Assembly (NCBI RefSeq): GCF_002803845.1 | Contig: NZ_CP024985.1 | Location: 4,030,001-4,094,000 of the forward strand | Source of the DNA: Streptomyces lavendulae subsp. lavendulae | Lineage (GTDB): Bacteria > Actinomycetota > Actinomycetes > Streptomycetales > Streptomycetaceae | Direction of reading: 5' to 3' | DNA length: 64,000 nt | Part shown: positions 8,793 through 17,558 of the stretch, piece after piece | Numbering within the stretch: position 1 is the first letter of the stretch | Layout of the letters: each line of letters starts with the position of its first letter | Position numbers and translations under genes: made by a program | The notes under the pieces: generated by a model | Databases searched by the model: none | What the model was told of the DNA's origin: nothing | Seen by the model: the letters and a program-made list of their open reading frames with translations, nothing else

Positions 8793-9581
8793 ATGAGCGA
8801 TGTTCCCCCCGCACCTCCCGTACCTCCTGTTTCGCCCCAACCCACCGACTGCGCGGCCGCGTTCCCGGCCCCGCCCACCCAGGCGGTCGTCCTGGCGGGC
8901 GGCCAGGGATCGCGGCTGCGGCCGTATACGGACGACCGTCCGAAGCCGATGGTCGAGATCCCCGGGACGGGACTGCCGATCATCGGGCACCAGCTGGCCT
9001 GGCTGGCGGCGGAGGGGGTCACCGACGTCGTCGTCTCCTGCGGGCACCTCGCGGACGTGCTCCAGGAGTGGCTGGCGCGGACCCCGTTGCCGCTGCGCGT
9101 GACGACGGTGGTCGAGGAGGAGCCGCTGGGGCGCGGCGGCGGCCTCAAGTACGCGGCCCGGCACCTGCCTTGCACCGACCGGCCGTGGTACGCGACCAAC
9201 GGGGACGTGTGGACGCGGTTCCCGCTGCGCGAGATGGCGGCCTTCCACGAGGAGCGCGGGGCGACGGCCACGCTGGCGCTGGCGCGGCCGCGGATCCCGT
9301 GGGGGGTGGTGGAGACGAACGAGTTCGGGCAGGTGCTGGACTTCATCGAGGCGCCGCCGTCGCCGTACCCGGTCAATGCCGGCGTGTACGTCTTCGCTCC
9401 CGAATTCGCGGCGCTGCTGCCCGATGTGGGGGACCACGAGCGCACGACGTTCCCGCATCTGGCGCGCGAGCGGCGGCTGGCGGGGTTTCCGCTGCCGCAG
9501 GGGGCCTACTGGCGGGCGATCGACACGGCGAAGGACCTGACCGAGGCCGCACGGGAGTTGGCGGCGCAGAACGCCCTCTGA
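8793..9581 (+). CDS. Sugar-nucleotidyltransferase-like protein (mannose-1-P guanylyltransferase type)
   Basis: A 262-residue NTP transferase. LAGGQGSRLRPYTDDRPKPMVEI is the nucleotide-binding GxGxRLRPxTxxxPKPM signature; ATNGDVW supplies the metal-binding Asp, and VNAGVYVF fits the family's sugar-binding region. There is no C-terminal left-handed beta-helix, so it is the short form of the family. The first 25 residues (PPAPPVPPVSPQP) are a Pro-rich unstructured head. The sugar and nucleotide cannot be decided. I start at ATG 8793; the frame is open further upstream but overlaps the previous gene. Confidence 0.8.
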   Translation: MSDVPPAPPVPPVSPQPTDCAAAFPAPPTQAVVLAGGQGSRLRPYTDDRPKPMVEIPGTGLPIIGHQLAWLAAEGVTDVVVSCGHLADVLQEWLARTPLPLRVTTVVEEEPLGRGGGLKYAARHLPCTDRPWYATNGDVWTRFPLREMAAFHEERGATATLALARPRIPWGVVETNEFGQVLDFIEAPPSPYPVNAGVYVFAPEFAALLPDVGDHERTTFPHLARERRLAGFPLPQGAYWRAIDTAKDLTEAARELAAQNAL

Positions 9582-9644
9582 GCGCCCGCGCGCATCCCCG
9601 TACGCGCGTACTGCCCCCGCGTCCTCCCCCGGCCCGCGTACGCG

Positions 9645-9682
9645 GAAGGGCCCGGCGCGCTCGCTGGCGTGCCGGGCCCTTC
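9645..9682. terminator. Bidirectional terminator between convergent genes
   Basis: GAAGGGCCCGGC at 9645-9656 pairs perfectly with 9671-9682. It separates the nucleotidyltransferase gene (+) from the DoxX gene (-). Confidence 0.85.
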
Positions 9683-9695
9683 GGGGTGGGAGGGG

Positions 9696-11255
9696 TCAGC
9701 CGAGGAGGCCGCCGACGAGGCCGGGCTTCTTGGCCGGGGCGTCCCCGCCGCCGCCGCGGTTCCCGGAGGAGGAGGCGGGCGCCTGCTGCGGGCTGGACTG
9801 CTTCGGTGCGCTGCTGCGCGGGGCCTGGCCGCTGCCGCCGCTCCTGGTGGCGCTGGGGGCACCGGAGCCGGTGCCGGTGCCGGCGGTCTCCCGGGTGGTG
9901 GAGCCGGTACCGGTGCGGCCGGGCTTGGCGGAGGGGGTGGGGGCGGACGCGGAGGGGGTGGCGGCCTGCTTCGAGGGCTGCTGCTGCTTGACCGCGGGCC
10001 CGGACGGCCGGGCGGGGGGCTGGGGCAGGGGGCTGCCGGGGAGGTAGTTGCTGGGTGCCTGGCCGGGGCCGGGGACGGTGACGACGGTGCTGGAGCGGAC
10101 GGCGCCGCCGAGGACGGAGCCGATGAGGAGGGTGAGTCCGCAGACGACGGTGGCCATCACCGCGCCGCGGCGCAGGACGCGGCGGCGCAGCCGCCAGAGC
10201 TCGGCGCGGGGGCCGAGGGTGCGCCAGGCCTCTCCGGCGAGGCGGCCGTCGAGGGAGTAGACGGGCGCGCCGGCGATGATCAGCGGGCTCCAGGCAGCCA
10301 GGTAGATGATGTCGGGGGCGTCGTAGGCGGGGACGGTCTTCCAGCTGACCGTCATCAGCAGGGCGGCGGAGAGCAGGGCGCCGATGCAGGCGGCGAAGCG
10401 CTGCCAGAGGCCGAAGACGGTCAGGACGCCGACGATGACCTGGAAGAAGGCGACGCTGAGGCCGGCTCCCACGGGGTGGGCGAGCGCGAAGTCGCGCAGG
10501 GGTTCGGCCAGGGCCCAGGGGTGCAGGGTGTGGAGCCAGCTGACCATGGAGCCGCGTTCGCCGCCGTCGAAGTAGACGGGGTCGCACAGTTTGCCCATGC
10601 CGGCGTAGATGGAGATGAAGCCGAGGAAGACGCGCAGCGGGAGCAGTACGACGCCGAGGTTCATCCGGCGGCCGGGGTAGTAGGAGGCCTGGGCGCGGGG
10701 GTCGGCGGGGCCGCGCCGGGAGTCGGTGTACTGCGGGGGGTGCTGCTGGGGGTACTGCTGGGGGTACTGCGGGTCGTACGGCTGGTGGGGCAGGTCCCGT
10801 ACGGCGGCCAGCGGCCGGGTCTCGTCGGGGTCCCCGTAGGTGCGCTGGCCGATGACGGTGGGGGTGGCGAGGGTGTCGTCGGCGAGGTCGTGCGCGAGGT
10901 CGATCCGGGGGATGGTCTGGGTGGCGCCGCCGTCGTACTCGTCGTGTACGCGGCCGGCCTCCCGCACGGCCTGGAGGAGCCCGCCCGTGGCCGCTGCGTC
11001 GCCGGGGGCGGATTTGCCGCTCCAGACGACGGGGGCGCGGCGGCGGGTGGCTCCGGCTGCGGCGACCGCGGCGGCGCCGAGTACGGGCGCGCGGCCGGGG
11101 GCATTCGCGGGCTTGGAACGCGCGCTCGGGCTCGGTGCGAGCCGCACGCGGAAGCTGGCGTGGTTGACGATGACCTGTGCGGGGTCGCACGGCACCTTGA
11201 CCATGCTCAGCGCGGGCTGGTCGTCGAACCCTGACGTTCTGGTGTCCACACTCAT
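9696..11255 (-). CDS. DoxX-family membrane protein with long disordered ends
   Basis: A 519-residue protein whose central part (about residues 195-385) is a DoxX/SURF4-type membrane domain: LGVVLLPLRVFLGFISIYAGMGKL, then VGAGLSVAFFQVIVGVLTVFGLW and FAACIGALLSAALLMTVSW. A further hydrophobic helix (MATVVCGLTLLIGSVLGGAV) leads to an outside C-terminal tail of over 120 residues rich in Ser, Pro, Thr, Gly and Gln. The first 190 residues are cytosolic, low in order and include a Tyr/Pro/Gln-rich run (YDPQYPQQYPQQHPPQY). Typical DoxX proteins are only 130-180 residues, so both ends are extensions. DoxX proteins in mycobacteria work with oxidoreductases in redox defence; here no partner gene is adjacent. 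Confidence 0.8.
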   Translation of the reverse strand: MSVDTRTSGFDDQPALSMVKVPCDPAQVIVNHASFRVRLAPSPSARSKPANAPGRAPVLGAAAVAAAGATRRRAPVVWSGKSAPGDAAATGGLLQAVREAGRVHDEYDGGATQTIPRIDLAHDLADDTLATPTVIGQRTYGDPDETRPLAAVRDLPHQPYDPQYPQQYPQQHPPQYTDSRRGPADPRAQASYYPGRRMNLGVVLLPLRVFLGFISIYAGMGKLCDPVYFDGGERGSMVSWLHTLHPWALAEPLRDFALAHPVGAGLSVAFFQVIVGVLTVFGLWQRFAACIGALLSAALLMTVSWKTVPAYDAPDIIYLAAWSPLIIAGAPVYSLDGRLAGEAWRTLGPRAELWRLRRRVLRRGAVMATVVCGLTLLIGSVLGGAVRSSTVVTVPGPGQAPSNYLPGSPLPQPPARPSGPAVKQQQPSKQAATPSASAPTPSAKPGRTGTGSTTRETAGTGTGSGAPSATRSGGSGQAPRSSAPKQSSPQQAPASSSGNRGGGGDAPAKKPGLVGGLLG

Positions 11256-11326
11256 CTAACCGAGTGATCAGTGTTTAGGACACTGCCTTGACAGCAGGGA
11301 TCTGTCCGAGACCCGTCAAGATCAAG

Positions 11327-11353
11327 TCACCCCGCCCGGAACGGGCGGGGTGA
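11327..11353 (-). terminator. Terminator after rlmB
   Basis: TCACCCCGCCCG and its exact complement around a 3-nt loop, about 110 nt downstream of the rlmB stop and upstream of the DoxX gene. Confidence 0.75.
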
Positions 11354-11460
11354 CACGCTCACGGGTGACTCCCCGTGAGGCAAGTGGATCAAGCGGCGGG
11401 GCGGGCGGGACCCGCCCCGGGGGCCGTCGGGGCGTGCCCGGCCCCCGGTGCCCGGTGCCG

Positions 11461-12432
11461 TCAGACGCGGCCGGCCTCGGCGCGGCGGCGGGCGGCCTCG
11501 TAGAGGACGACGCCCGCGGCGACGCCCGCGTTGAGCGACTCGGCGCCGCCGGGCATCGGGATGCGCACGAGGTAGTCGCAGTTCTCGCCGACGAGGCGGC
11601 CGAGGCCCTTGCCCTCGGAGCCGACGACGATGACGACGGGACCGCCGAGCGCTTCGAGGTCGGCGACGGAGTGCTCGCCCTCGGCGGCGAGGCCGACGAT
11701 GGCCAGACCGGCCTTCTTGTACTCCTGGAGGGCCCGGGTCAGGTTGGTGACGCGGGAGACCGGGGTGCGGGCGGCGGTGCCTGCGGAGGTCTTCCAGGCT
11801 CCGGCGGTCATGCCGGCGGCGCGGCGCTCGGGGATGACCACGCCGTGGCCACCGAAGGCGGAGACGGAGCGGACGATCGCGCCGAGGTTGCGGGGGTCGG
11901 TGACCCCGTCGAGGGCCACGATCAGCGGGTCGTCGCCGTTGTCGTAGGCGTCGGCGGTGAGGTCCTCGGGGTGCGCGTACTCGTACGGCGGGACCTGGAG
12001 GACCAGGCCCTGGTGGTTGAGCCCGTTGGTCATGCGGTCGAGCTCGGGGCGCGGGGCTTCCATCAGGTTGATGTTGCCGCGCTCGCCGGCGAGCTGGATG
12101 GCCTCGCGGACGCGCTCGTCGTTGTCGATGAACTGCTGCACGTAGAGGGTGGTGGCGGGGACGCCGTCGCGCAGGGCCTCGAAGACCGGGTTGCGGCCGA
12201 CGACCATCTCGCTCTGGCCCTTGGGGCCGCCGCGGCGCGGTGCGGGGCGGCGCTTGGCGGCCTGGCGGGCCATGGCGTTGGCGATGCGGTTCGCCTTGTG
12301 CTTCTTGCGGTCCTCGGCCTTGGGCGTGGGGCCCTTGCCTTCCAGGCCCTTGCGCCGCTGGCCACCGCTGCCGACCGTGGCGCCCTTCTTGTTGGACGTG
12401 CGGCGGTTCCTGCGCTGGCTGTTCCCGGCCAT
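11461..12432 (-). CDS. rlmB: 23S rRNA (guanosine-2'-O)-methyltransferase RlmB, SpoU family
   Basis: A 323-residue SPOUT methyltransferase that would methylate the ribose of G2251 (E. coli numbering) in the peptidyl-transferase loop. The first 80 residues are a basic extension rich in Lys, Arg and Gly (NRRTSNKKGATVGSGGQRRKG). The substrate-binding domain starts at VVGRNPVFEALRDG. The knotted SAM-binding domain shows DPRNLGAIVRS, VVGSEGKGLGRLV and IPMPGGAESLNAGVAAGVVLYEA, the three SpoU motifs. It lies downstream of cysS in the same direction, an arrangement common in actinobacteria; a hairpin sits between them. Confidence 0.92.
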   Translation of the reverse strand: MAGNSQRRNRRTSNKKGATVGSGGQRRKGLEGKGPTPKAEDRKKHKANRIANAMARQAAKRRPAPRRGGPKGQSEMVVGRNPVFEALRDGVPATTLYVQQFIDNDERVREAIQLAGERGNINLMEAPRPELDRMTNGLNHQGLVLQVPPYEYAHPEDLTADAYDNGDDPLIVALDGVTDPRNLGAIVRSVSAFGGHGVVIPERRAAGMTAGAWKTSAGTAARTPVSRVTNLTRALQEYKKAGLAIVGLAAEGEHSVADLEALGGPVVIVVGSEGKGLGRLVGENCDYLVRIPMPGGAESLNAGVAAGVVLYEAARRRAEAGRV

Positions 12433-12479
12433 GACCTCTACCTGTTTTCGTTGGTGCTGCGATATGTACGTATGAAGAG

Positions 12480-12507
12480 TGTGCCGCCCGGAAGGCCGGG
12501 CGGCACA
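12480..12507 (-). terminator. Hairpin between cysS and rlmB
   Basis: TGTGCCGCCCGG and its perfect complement around a 4-nt loop, in the 114-nt gap after cysS. It may end or reduce read-through from cysS into rlmB. Confidence 0.7.
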
Positions 12508-12546
12508 GTCGGACTGCTCCGGAGGGCCCTGTCGGTCGTACGCCGC

Positions 12547-13950
12547 CTAGCGCGGGCCGAGGGTCCAGCGGGGTCCGGTGGGGCTGTCCTCGATGACCAG
12601 GCCGGACTGCTGGAGCTGGTCGCGGATGGCGTCGGCGGTGGCCCAGTCCTTGCGGGAGCGGGCGGACTCGCGCTGCTCCAGGACGAGGCGCACGAGGGTG
12701 TCGACGGCGCCGTGCAGGTCCTCGCCCCGGTCGGCGCTCTCGCCGGCCCAGTGCGGGTCGAGCGGGTCCAGGCCGAGGACGCCCAGCATGGCGCGCACCT
12801 CGGAGAGGCGGGCGATGGCCGCGTCCTTGTCGTCGGCGGCGAGGGCGCTGTTGCCCTGGCGGACGGTGGTGTGGACGATGGCGAGCGCCTGCGGGACGCC
12901 CAGGTCGTCGTCCATGGCCTCGGCGAAGGCCGGCGGGACCTCGGCGGCGGCCTCGACCGGCCCGCCCGCCTTCTCGATGACGCGCTGGTAGAAGCCCTCG
13001 ATGCGGGCGAAGGCGGACTCCGCCTCGCGCAGGGCCTCCTCGCTGTACTCGATCATCGAGCGGTAGTGCGGGGTGCCGAGGTAGTAGCGGAGCACGATCG
13101 GGCGCCACTGCTTGACCATCTCGGAGACCAGCACCGAGTTGCCGAGGGACTTGGACATCTTCTCGCCGGACATGGTGACCCAGGCGTTGTGCACCCAGTA
13201 CTTGGCGAACTCGTCGCCGAAGGCCTGGGCCTGGGCGATCTCGTTCTCGTGGTGCGGGAAGATCAGGTCCAGGCCGCCGCCGTGGATGTCGAAGGCCTCG
13301 CCGAGGTACTTGTGCGCCATGGCGGAGCATTCGAGGTGCCAGCCGGGACGGCCGCGGCCCCAGGGGGTCTCCCAGGAGGGCTCGCCGGGCTTGGCGGACT
13401 TCCACATGGCGAAGTCGCGCGGGTCGCGCTTGCCGGTCTCGCCGGTGGACTCCGGCTGGCGGATGTTGTCCAGCTCCTGGCGGGAGAGCGAGAGGTAGCC
13501 GGGGAAGGACTTCACGTCGAAGTAGACGTTGCCCTCGGACTCGTAGGCGTGGCCGCGCTCGATGAGCCCGCGCATCATCTCGATCATCTCGGGGACGTGA
13601 CCGGTGGCGCGGGGCTCGTAGGTCGGCCGCAGGCAGCCCAGGGCGTCGTAGCCGTTGTTGAAGGCCAGCTCGTTGTCGTAGCCGATGGACCACCACGGGC
13701 GGCCCTGCTCGGCGGACTTCGCGATGATCTTGTCGTCGATGTCGGTGACGTTGCGGATGAAGGTGACGTCGTAGCCGCGGTACGCGAACCAGCGGCGCAT
13801 CACGTCGAAGTTCAGGTAGGACCTGATGTGCCCGATGTGCGGGGCGGCCTGCACGGTCGCGCCACAGAGGTAGATCGAGACGCAGCCCGGGACGAGCGGG
13901 GTGAAGTCGCGGATCTGCCGGGCGCTGGTGTCGTACAGGCGAATAGTCAC
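12547..13950 (-). CDS. cysS: Cysteinyl-tRNA synthetase
   Basis: A 467-residue class I synthetase charging tRNA-Cys. The HIGH motif appears as PHIGH (37-41) and the KMSKS loop is exact at 264-268. Zinc ligands are expected at C29 (YLCGATV), C208 (HLECSA) and in FPHHENE (231-237). Length and motif order match bacterial CysS, and it is distinct from the paralogous MshC of the mycothiol pathway, which would join Cys to GlcN-Ins. GTG/ATG alternatives were not needed: ATG 13950 begins MTIRLYDTSARQ. A 231-nt gap separates it from ispF upstream. Confidence 0.95.
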   Translation of the reverse strand: MTIRLYDTSARQIRDFTPLVPGCVSIYLCGATVQAAPHIGHIRSYLNFDVMRRWFAYRGYDVTFIRNVTDIDDKIIAKSAEQGRPWWSIGYDNELAFNNGYDALGCLRPTYEPRATGHVPEMIEMMRGLIERGHAYESEGNVYFDVKSFPGYLSLSRQELDNIRQPESTGETGKRDPRDFAMWKSAKPGEPSWETPWGRGRPGWHLECSAMAHKYLGEAFDIHGGGLDLIFPHHENEIAQAQAFGDEFAKYWVHNAWVTMSGEKMSKSLGNSVLVSEMVKQWRPIVLRYYLGTPHYRSMIEYSEEALREAESAFARIEGFYQRVIEKAGGPVEAAAEVPPAFAEAMDDDLGVPQALAIVHTTVRQGNSALAADDKDAAIARLSEVRAMLGVLGLDPLDPHWAGESADRGEDLHGAVDTLVRLVLEQRESARSRKDWATADAIRDQLQQSGLVIEDSPTGPRWTLGPR

Positions 13951-14149
13951 GGCATCCAGGGTAGTGGGCCTCTAGCAGTGCCCCGCGACCCTTTGGGCAC
14001 CCGGGGGGCGGGTTTGTTGCCGAAGAGGCGCGGGCGGGGGTCCCGCGAGGTCCCGTACGGGCGGTTTACCCGTCTTGCCCGGCACTGTGCGCACCGGCGG
14101 CGCCCCGCCGCGCCCCCGGGCCGCCACGCGGTCTCGACCGGGTCGCGAG

Positions 14150-14172
14150 GCCCCGGCCCGGCGGGCCGGGGC
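14150..14172 (-). terminator. Terminator after ispF
   Basis: GCCCCGGCC and its complement around a 5-nt loop, ten bases past the ispF stop. Confidence 0.7.
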
Positions 14173-14181
14173 TCCGGGGCG

Positions 14182-14703
14182 TCAGACGCGGTAGACGAGT
14201 GCCGTGGCGATGGCGGCGAGCCCCTCGGCACGGCCGGTGAGGCCCAGGCCGTCGGTGGTGGTGCCGGAGACGGCGACGGGGGCGCCCGCCGCGGCCGCGA
14301 GCGCCTTCTGCGCTTCTTCGCGCCGCTTTCCGATCTTCGGGCGCACGCCGATCACCTGGATCGCGATGTTGCCGATCTCGAACCCCTCGGCGCGCACGAT
14401 CCGGGCGGCCTCCGCCAGCAGGGTGACGCCCGCGGCGCCGGACCACTCGGGGCGGGAGGTGCCGAAGTGGGCGCCGAGGTCGCCGACCCCGGCGGCCGAG
14501 AAGAGGGCGTCACAGGCGGCGTGGGCGGCGACGTCCCCGTCGGAGTGGCCGGCGAGGCCGTCCTCGCCCTCCCACAGCAGCCCGGCGCACCACAGCTCGC
14601 GCCCGGCCTCGAAGGCGTGGACGTCGGTCCCGATCCCGACGAGCGGGATCAGCGGGGCGCCGGCGGCGGCCCGGTCGGCGCGGCCTTCGGGATCAGTAGG
14701 CAT
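14182..14703 (-). CDS. ispF: 2-C-methyl-D-erythritol 2,4-cyclodiphosphate synthase
   Basis: A 173-residue enzyme that makes MEcPP in the non-mevalonate isoprenoid route. GIGTDVHAFEAG holds the zinc ligands (Asp, His) near residue 25, LLWEGEDGLAGHSDGDVAAHAACDAL is the long family signature, and TTTDGLGLTGRAEGLAAIATALV is the C-terminal diphosphate-binding part. Its ATG lies inside the end of ispD, an 11-nt overlap (14693-14703), so the two are translationally coupled and probably act in sequence on the same transcript. Confidence 0.95.
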   Translation of the reverse strand: MPTDPEGRADRAAAGAPLIPLVGIGTDVHAFEAGRELWCAGLLWEGEDGLAGHSDGDVAAHAACDALFSAAGVGDLGAHFGTSRPEWSGAAGVTLLAEAARIVRAEGFEIGNIAIQVIGVRPKIGKRREEAQKALAAAAGAPVAVSGTTTDGLGLTGRAEGLAAIATALVYRV

Positions 14704-15439
14704 CGGTGGCCCTCCTGCGGGCGAGTACGGCCTCGGCGAGGACCAGGTCGAGCGGACGGGTGACCTTGAAGGCCTCTTCGTGGCCGGGGACGACCACGAC
14801 GGTGACCCCGGTGCGTTCCACCATGCCGGCGTCGTCCGTGGCGCCCTCGCCGCTGACGGCGATGGCCTCGTGGGCGCGCAGCAGGGTGGCCAGGTCGAAG
14901 CCCTGCGGGGTCTGTACGGCGCGCAGCCGGGCCCGCTCGGGCGTGGCGACGACCGGTTCGGGCCGGCCGGGCGCGCCGGGCTCGACCTCCTTGACGGTGT
15001 CGGCCAGCGGCAGGGCGGGGACCACGGCGGGGGCGCCGTCGCGGACGGCCTCGACGACGGAGTCGACGGTGTCCACGGGGACCAGCGGGCGGGCCGCGTC
15101 GTGGATGAGGACGGAGGTGATGTCGGCCGGGAGGGCGTCCAGGCCGGCCCGTACGGACTCCTGGCGGGTGTCCCCGCCGGGGACGACCAGGATCTCGGTG
15201 CGCTCGGGCAGCGCGTGCTCGTCCAGCAGGTGCCGCACCTCGGCGGTGCCGTCGGACGGCGCGACGACCACGACGAGGGACACCGCGCGGGAGCGGGCCA
15301 TGGCGCGGACGGCGTGGATGAGCATCGGCGTCCCGCCGAGGGCCCGCAGGGCCTTGGGCGCGCCGGGGCCGAGGCGTACCCCGCGGCCGGCGGCCGGGAT
15401 CACCGCGGCGGTGCGGTGGGGGCGCGATTGGTCAGACAT
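14693..15439 (-). CDS. ispD: 2-C-methyl-D-erythritol 4-phosphate cytidylyltransferase
   Basis: A 248-residue cytidylyltransferase that activates MEP with CTP. AVIPAAGRGVRLGPGAPKALRALGGTPML carries the glycine-rich CTP loop and catalytic Arg and Lys; VLIHDAARPLVPV and TPQGFDLATLLRAH are further family motifs. The frame stays open another 86 codons upstream, but that part is built from a minisatellite and is not protein-like. ATG 15439 (MSDQSRPHRTAAV) has a GGAG ribosome site and fits the family N-terminus. It lies downstream of carD, as often in actinobacteria. Confidence 0.95.
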   Translation of the reverse strand: MSDQSRPHRTAAVIPAAGRGVRLGPGAPKALRALGGTPMLIHAVRAMARSRAVSLVVVVAPSDGTAEVRHLLDEHALPERTEILVVPGGDTRQESVRAGLDALPADITSVLIHDAARPLVPVDTVDSVVEAVRDGAPAVVPALPLADTVKEVEPGAPGRPEPVVATPERARLRAVQTPQGFDLATLLRAHEAIAVSGEGATDDAGMVERTGVTVVVVPGHEEAFKVTRPLDLVLAEAVLARRRATDAY

Positions 15440-15600
15440 CAGTAGTAGCTCCGGGCCAGGTTTGTGACTTCGGCCGACATGGGTATGGCCTGAAGGGTGC
15501 CGGGTGCGACGCCCTCGCCCCTTCCGTGACGACCGGTCGAGCCGGCTGGCCGGGCCCGGCGCGCCAGAAGCAGGCCTACGGGTCCGTGGAAGTGGATGCA

Positions 15601-15675
15601 GTGGGTGCGGGCGCAGCATGTGCGAGCGCAGTGGGTGTGGACGCAGTGGGTGTGGACGCAGTGGGTGTGGACGCA
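15601..15675. repeat. 15-bp minisatellite between ispD and carD
   Basis: Five tandem 15-bp units; the last three (15631-15675) are identical GTGGGTGTGGACGCA and the first two are diverged. The remaining part of the 324-nt gap 15440-15763 shows no gene. Similar repeats vary in number between strains by slippage. Confidence 0.85.
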
Positions 15676-15763
15676 GACATGCCGCAGCGCCCGGCAACGA
15701 CCCCCTCGTGGAGGAGAGGGTCCGTCATCGGGCACCGCGGCACACTGTGGTTCGGTTCGAGCG

Positions 15764-16246
15764 TCAGGACGCGAGAACCTCGTCGAGGAGGGCCTCTGCC
15801 TTGTCCTCGTTGGTGTTTTCGGCGAGCGCGAGCTCGCTCACCAGAATCTGGCGCGCCTTCGCGAGCATGCGCTTCTCACCCGCGGAAAGCCCGCGCTCAC
15901 GCTCACGACGCCACAGGTCACGCACCACTTCGGCGACCTTGATGACATCGCCAGAAGCGAGCTTCTCCAGATTTGCCTTGTAGCGCCGGGACCAGTTCGT
16001 CGGCTCTTCTGCGTACGGTGCGCGGAGCACCTCGAAGACCCGGTCCAGCCCGTCCTGGCCGACTACGTCGCGAACGCCGACGAACTCCGCATTGTCCGCA
16101 GGCACACGAACCGTCAGGTCGCCCTGGGCGACCTTGAGCACCAAGTAGGTCTTGTCCACGCCTTTGATCTGGCGAGTTTCGATGGCCTCGATCAGCGCGG
16201 CCCCGTGATGGGGATAGACCACGGTGTCGCCAACCTTGAACGTCAT
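15764..16246 (-). CDS. carD: CarD-family RNA polymerase-binding transcription regulator
   Basis: A 160-residue CarD/CdnL protein, which binds the RNA polymerase beta subunit and stabilises the open complex at ribosomal and housekeeping promoters. The N-terminal Tudor-like domain starts MTFKVGDTVVYPHHGAALIEAIE; the C-terminal helical DNA-binding part holds NWSRRYKANLEKLASGDVIKVAEVVRDL, with the Trp that wedges into the upstream edge of the bubble. The length fits the mycobacterial protein (162). A GGAAGGGG ribosome site precedes ATG 16246. It heads the carD-ispD-ispF group. Confidence 0.95.
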   Translation of the reverse strand: MTFKVGDTVVYPHHGAALIEAIETRQIKGVDKTYLVLKVAQGDLTVRVPADNAEFVGVRDVVGQDGLDRVFEVLRAPYAEEPTNWSRRYKANLEKLASGDVIKVAEVVRDLWRRERERGLSAGEKRMLAKARQILVSELALAENTNEDKAEALLDEVLAS

Positions 16247-16799
16247 GTGACAGGTACCCCTTCCGTGGCTATCCAGGGTAACACGAGAACTGACTGTTAT
16301 GAATGGCGTTTTCGCAGGTCAGGGCACATCTCGGGGCTTGACAACAGCGACACGAACGTGCTGCGAAGGGCTTCCGGAAGGGGGTATTCGCAGGTCGGAG
16401 GCGCTGTGCGGACCAGCCGAATCGACCACGTTACACCTGACGGACGAGCCCACCAGTGTGACGTACGTCCCGTTTTGCCGGGTTCTGAGTCGGGAAACCG
16501 AAGTACTCCGTTCGACTGGCGGGCACGCGTACGGAGCGGGTTCCGGCCCAATCCCGAATTGATCACGGATCGGCGTTCGAGGGAATCCGGAAATTGATCA
16601 CCGCGCCGCGTCCGGAGGTTATGGGAATGCAAGATCGCGGGGCGGGTGCGGCACGGGGCGCGCGCAGCGGAGGGTCGGGTGCGGGGGCGGGGCGGCGGCT
16701 CGGTAACCTAAGCGCGCTGACACACCCTTAGGGCGGCTTTACCTCGGCCGTCCCGAGAGCCCACCCTCCCGTCCGTACGTCCTAGGAGTTGCCGCAGCC
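16247..16799. other. Intergenic region between divergent carD and lipoprotein genes
   Basis: This 553-nt stretch must contain the carD promoter (minus strand) and the promoter of the gene at 16800. A TTGACA hexamer is at 16338-16343 on the plus strand without a convincing -10. The motif ATTGATCAC occurs twice near 16557 and 16595. I see no gene and no clear RNA structure. Confidence 0.4.
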
Positions 16800-17477
16800 G
16801 TGAGCCGCAGCCTTCGACGCGGCGCCCTCGCCGCTACCGCCATCGTGTTCTCGATCGCCTCGCTCGCCGCGTGCGGTGCCGGCAACGACGCTCAGACTCT
16901 CCAGATCAAGCCGGACAACGCCGCCGCCACCAAGGGCGACATCAAGGTCCAGAACGTACTGGTGATCAGCCAGGGCGAGAAGGGCAAGAAGGGGCCGGCC
17001 GCCGTCTCGGCGACCGTCTTCAACACCGGCGAGAAGCCGCAGGTCCTCAGCGGCATCACGCTGCCGGCCACCAAGTCCAAGGTGGTCCTGAAGGGCGCCG
17101 GCGGCGCCGACAAGGTCATCGTGCCCCCGGGCGGCTCCGTGGTGCTGGGCGGCAAGGGCAACGCCTCCGCCTCCATCGAGGGCGGCATCGCCTCCGCGGT
17201 GGAAGCGGGCAACATCGAGGAAGTCGTCTTCCAGCTGAGCAGCACCGGTGACGTGCCCGTGGGCGCGCAGGTCGTACCCGCCGCCGGCATGTACGCCGGC
17301 TTCGGCCCGACCGAGGCCCCGGCCGCCCCGGCCGCCGCCCCGTCGGGCTCCCCCTCGGGCTCCCCGTCCGGTTCCCCCTCGGGCACGCCGTCCGGCTCCC
17401 CGTCGGGCGCCGCGGGCGCCTCGGCCTCCGGCACCCCGTCGCCGTCGGGCAGCGCCTCGCACGCCGCCGGTCACTGA
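16800..17477 (+). CDS. Secreted lipoprotein, DUF461-like
   Basis: A 225-residue lipoprotein from GTG 16800. The signal ends in a lipobox SIASLAAC, with the lipid-modified Cys at about residue 24. The globular part (about 35-165) is an all-beta domain (IKVQNVLVISQGEKGKKGPAAVSATVFNTG...) like the DUF461 domain related to periplasmic copper chaperones. The Met/His copper motif of PCu(A)C proteins is not visible, so copper binding is doubtful. The tail is a low-complexity Ala/Pro run followed by SGSPSGSPSGSPSG repeats, probably a spacer in the cell wall. It is convergent with phoP across a strong terminator. Confidence 0.75.
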   Translation: MSRSLRRGALAATAIVFSIASLAACGAGNDAQTLQIKPDNAAATKGDIKVQNVLVISQGEKGKKGPAAVSATVFNTGEKPQVLSGITLPATKSKVVLKGAGGADKVIVPPGGSVVLGGKGNASASIEGGIASAVEAGNIEEVVFQLSSTGDVPVGAQVVPAAGMYAGFGPTEAPAAPAAAPSGSPSGSPSGSPSGTPSGSPSGAAGASASGTPSPSGSASHAAGH

Positions 17478-17497
17478 CACCGCGGGACGAAAAAATG

Positions 17498-17535
17498 GGG
17501 AGGGCCCCGGCCGCTGATGCGGCCGGGGCCCTCCC
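17498..17535. terminator. Bidirectional terminator between lipoprotein gene and phoP
   Basis: A perfect 17-bp stem with loop TGAT, flanked by A and T runs (GACGAAAAAA on the left, TTTTCGTC on the right). One of the strongest terminators in the window. Confidence 0.95.
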
Positions 17536-17558
17536 TTTTCGTCCGTACGCCCGCCGGC

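Noticed and set aside
12547..13950. MshC (cysteine ligase of mycothiol synthesis)
   Set aside because: Length, N-terminus and KMSKS region fit CysS, and the neighbours rlmB and ispF fit the usual cysS location.
15601..15675. CRISPR-like array
   Set aside because: The 15-bp units are directly adjacent without spacers, and no cas gene is present; it is a minisatellite.
14693..15697. A 334-codon version of ispD
   Set aside because: The extra N-terminus (LRPHPLRPHPLR) is translation of the 15-bp minisatellite; ATG 15439 fits the family and has a ribosome site.
16800..17477. Copper chaperone PCu(A)C
   Set aside because: The fold may be related, but the Met/His copper ligands are not seen in the sequence.
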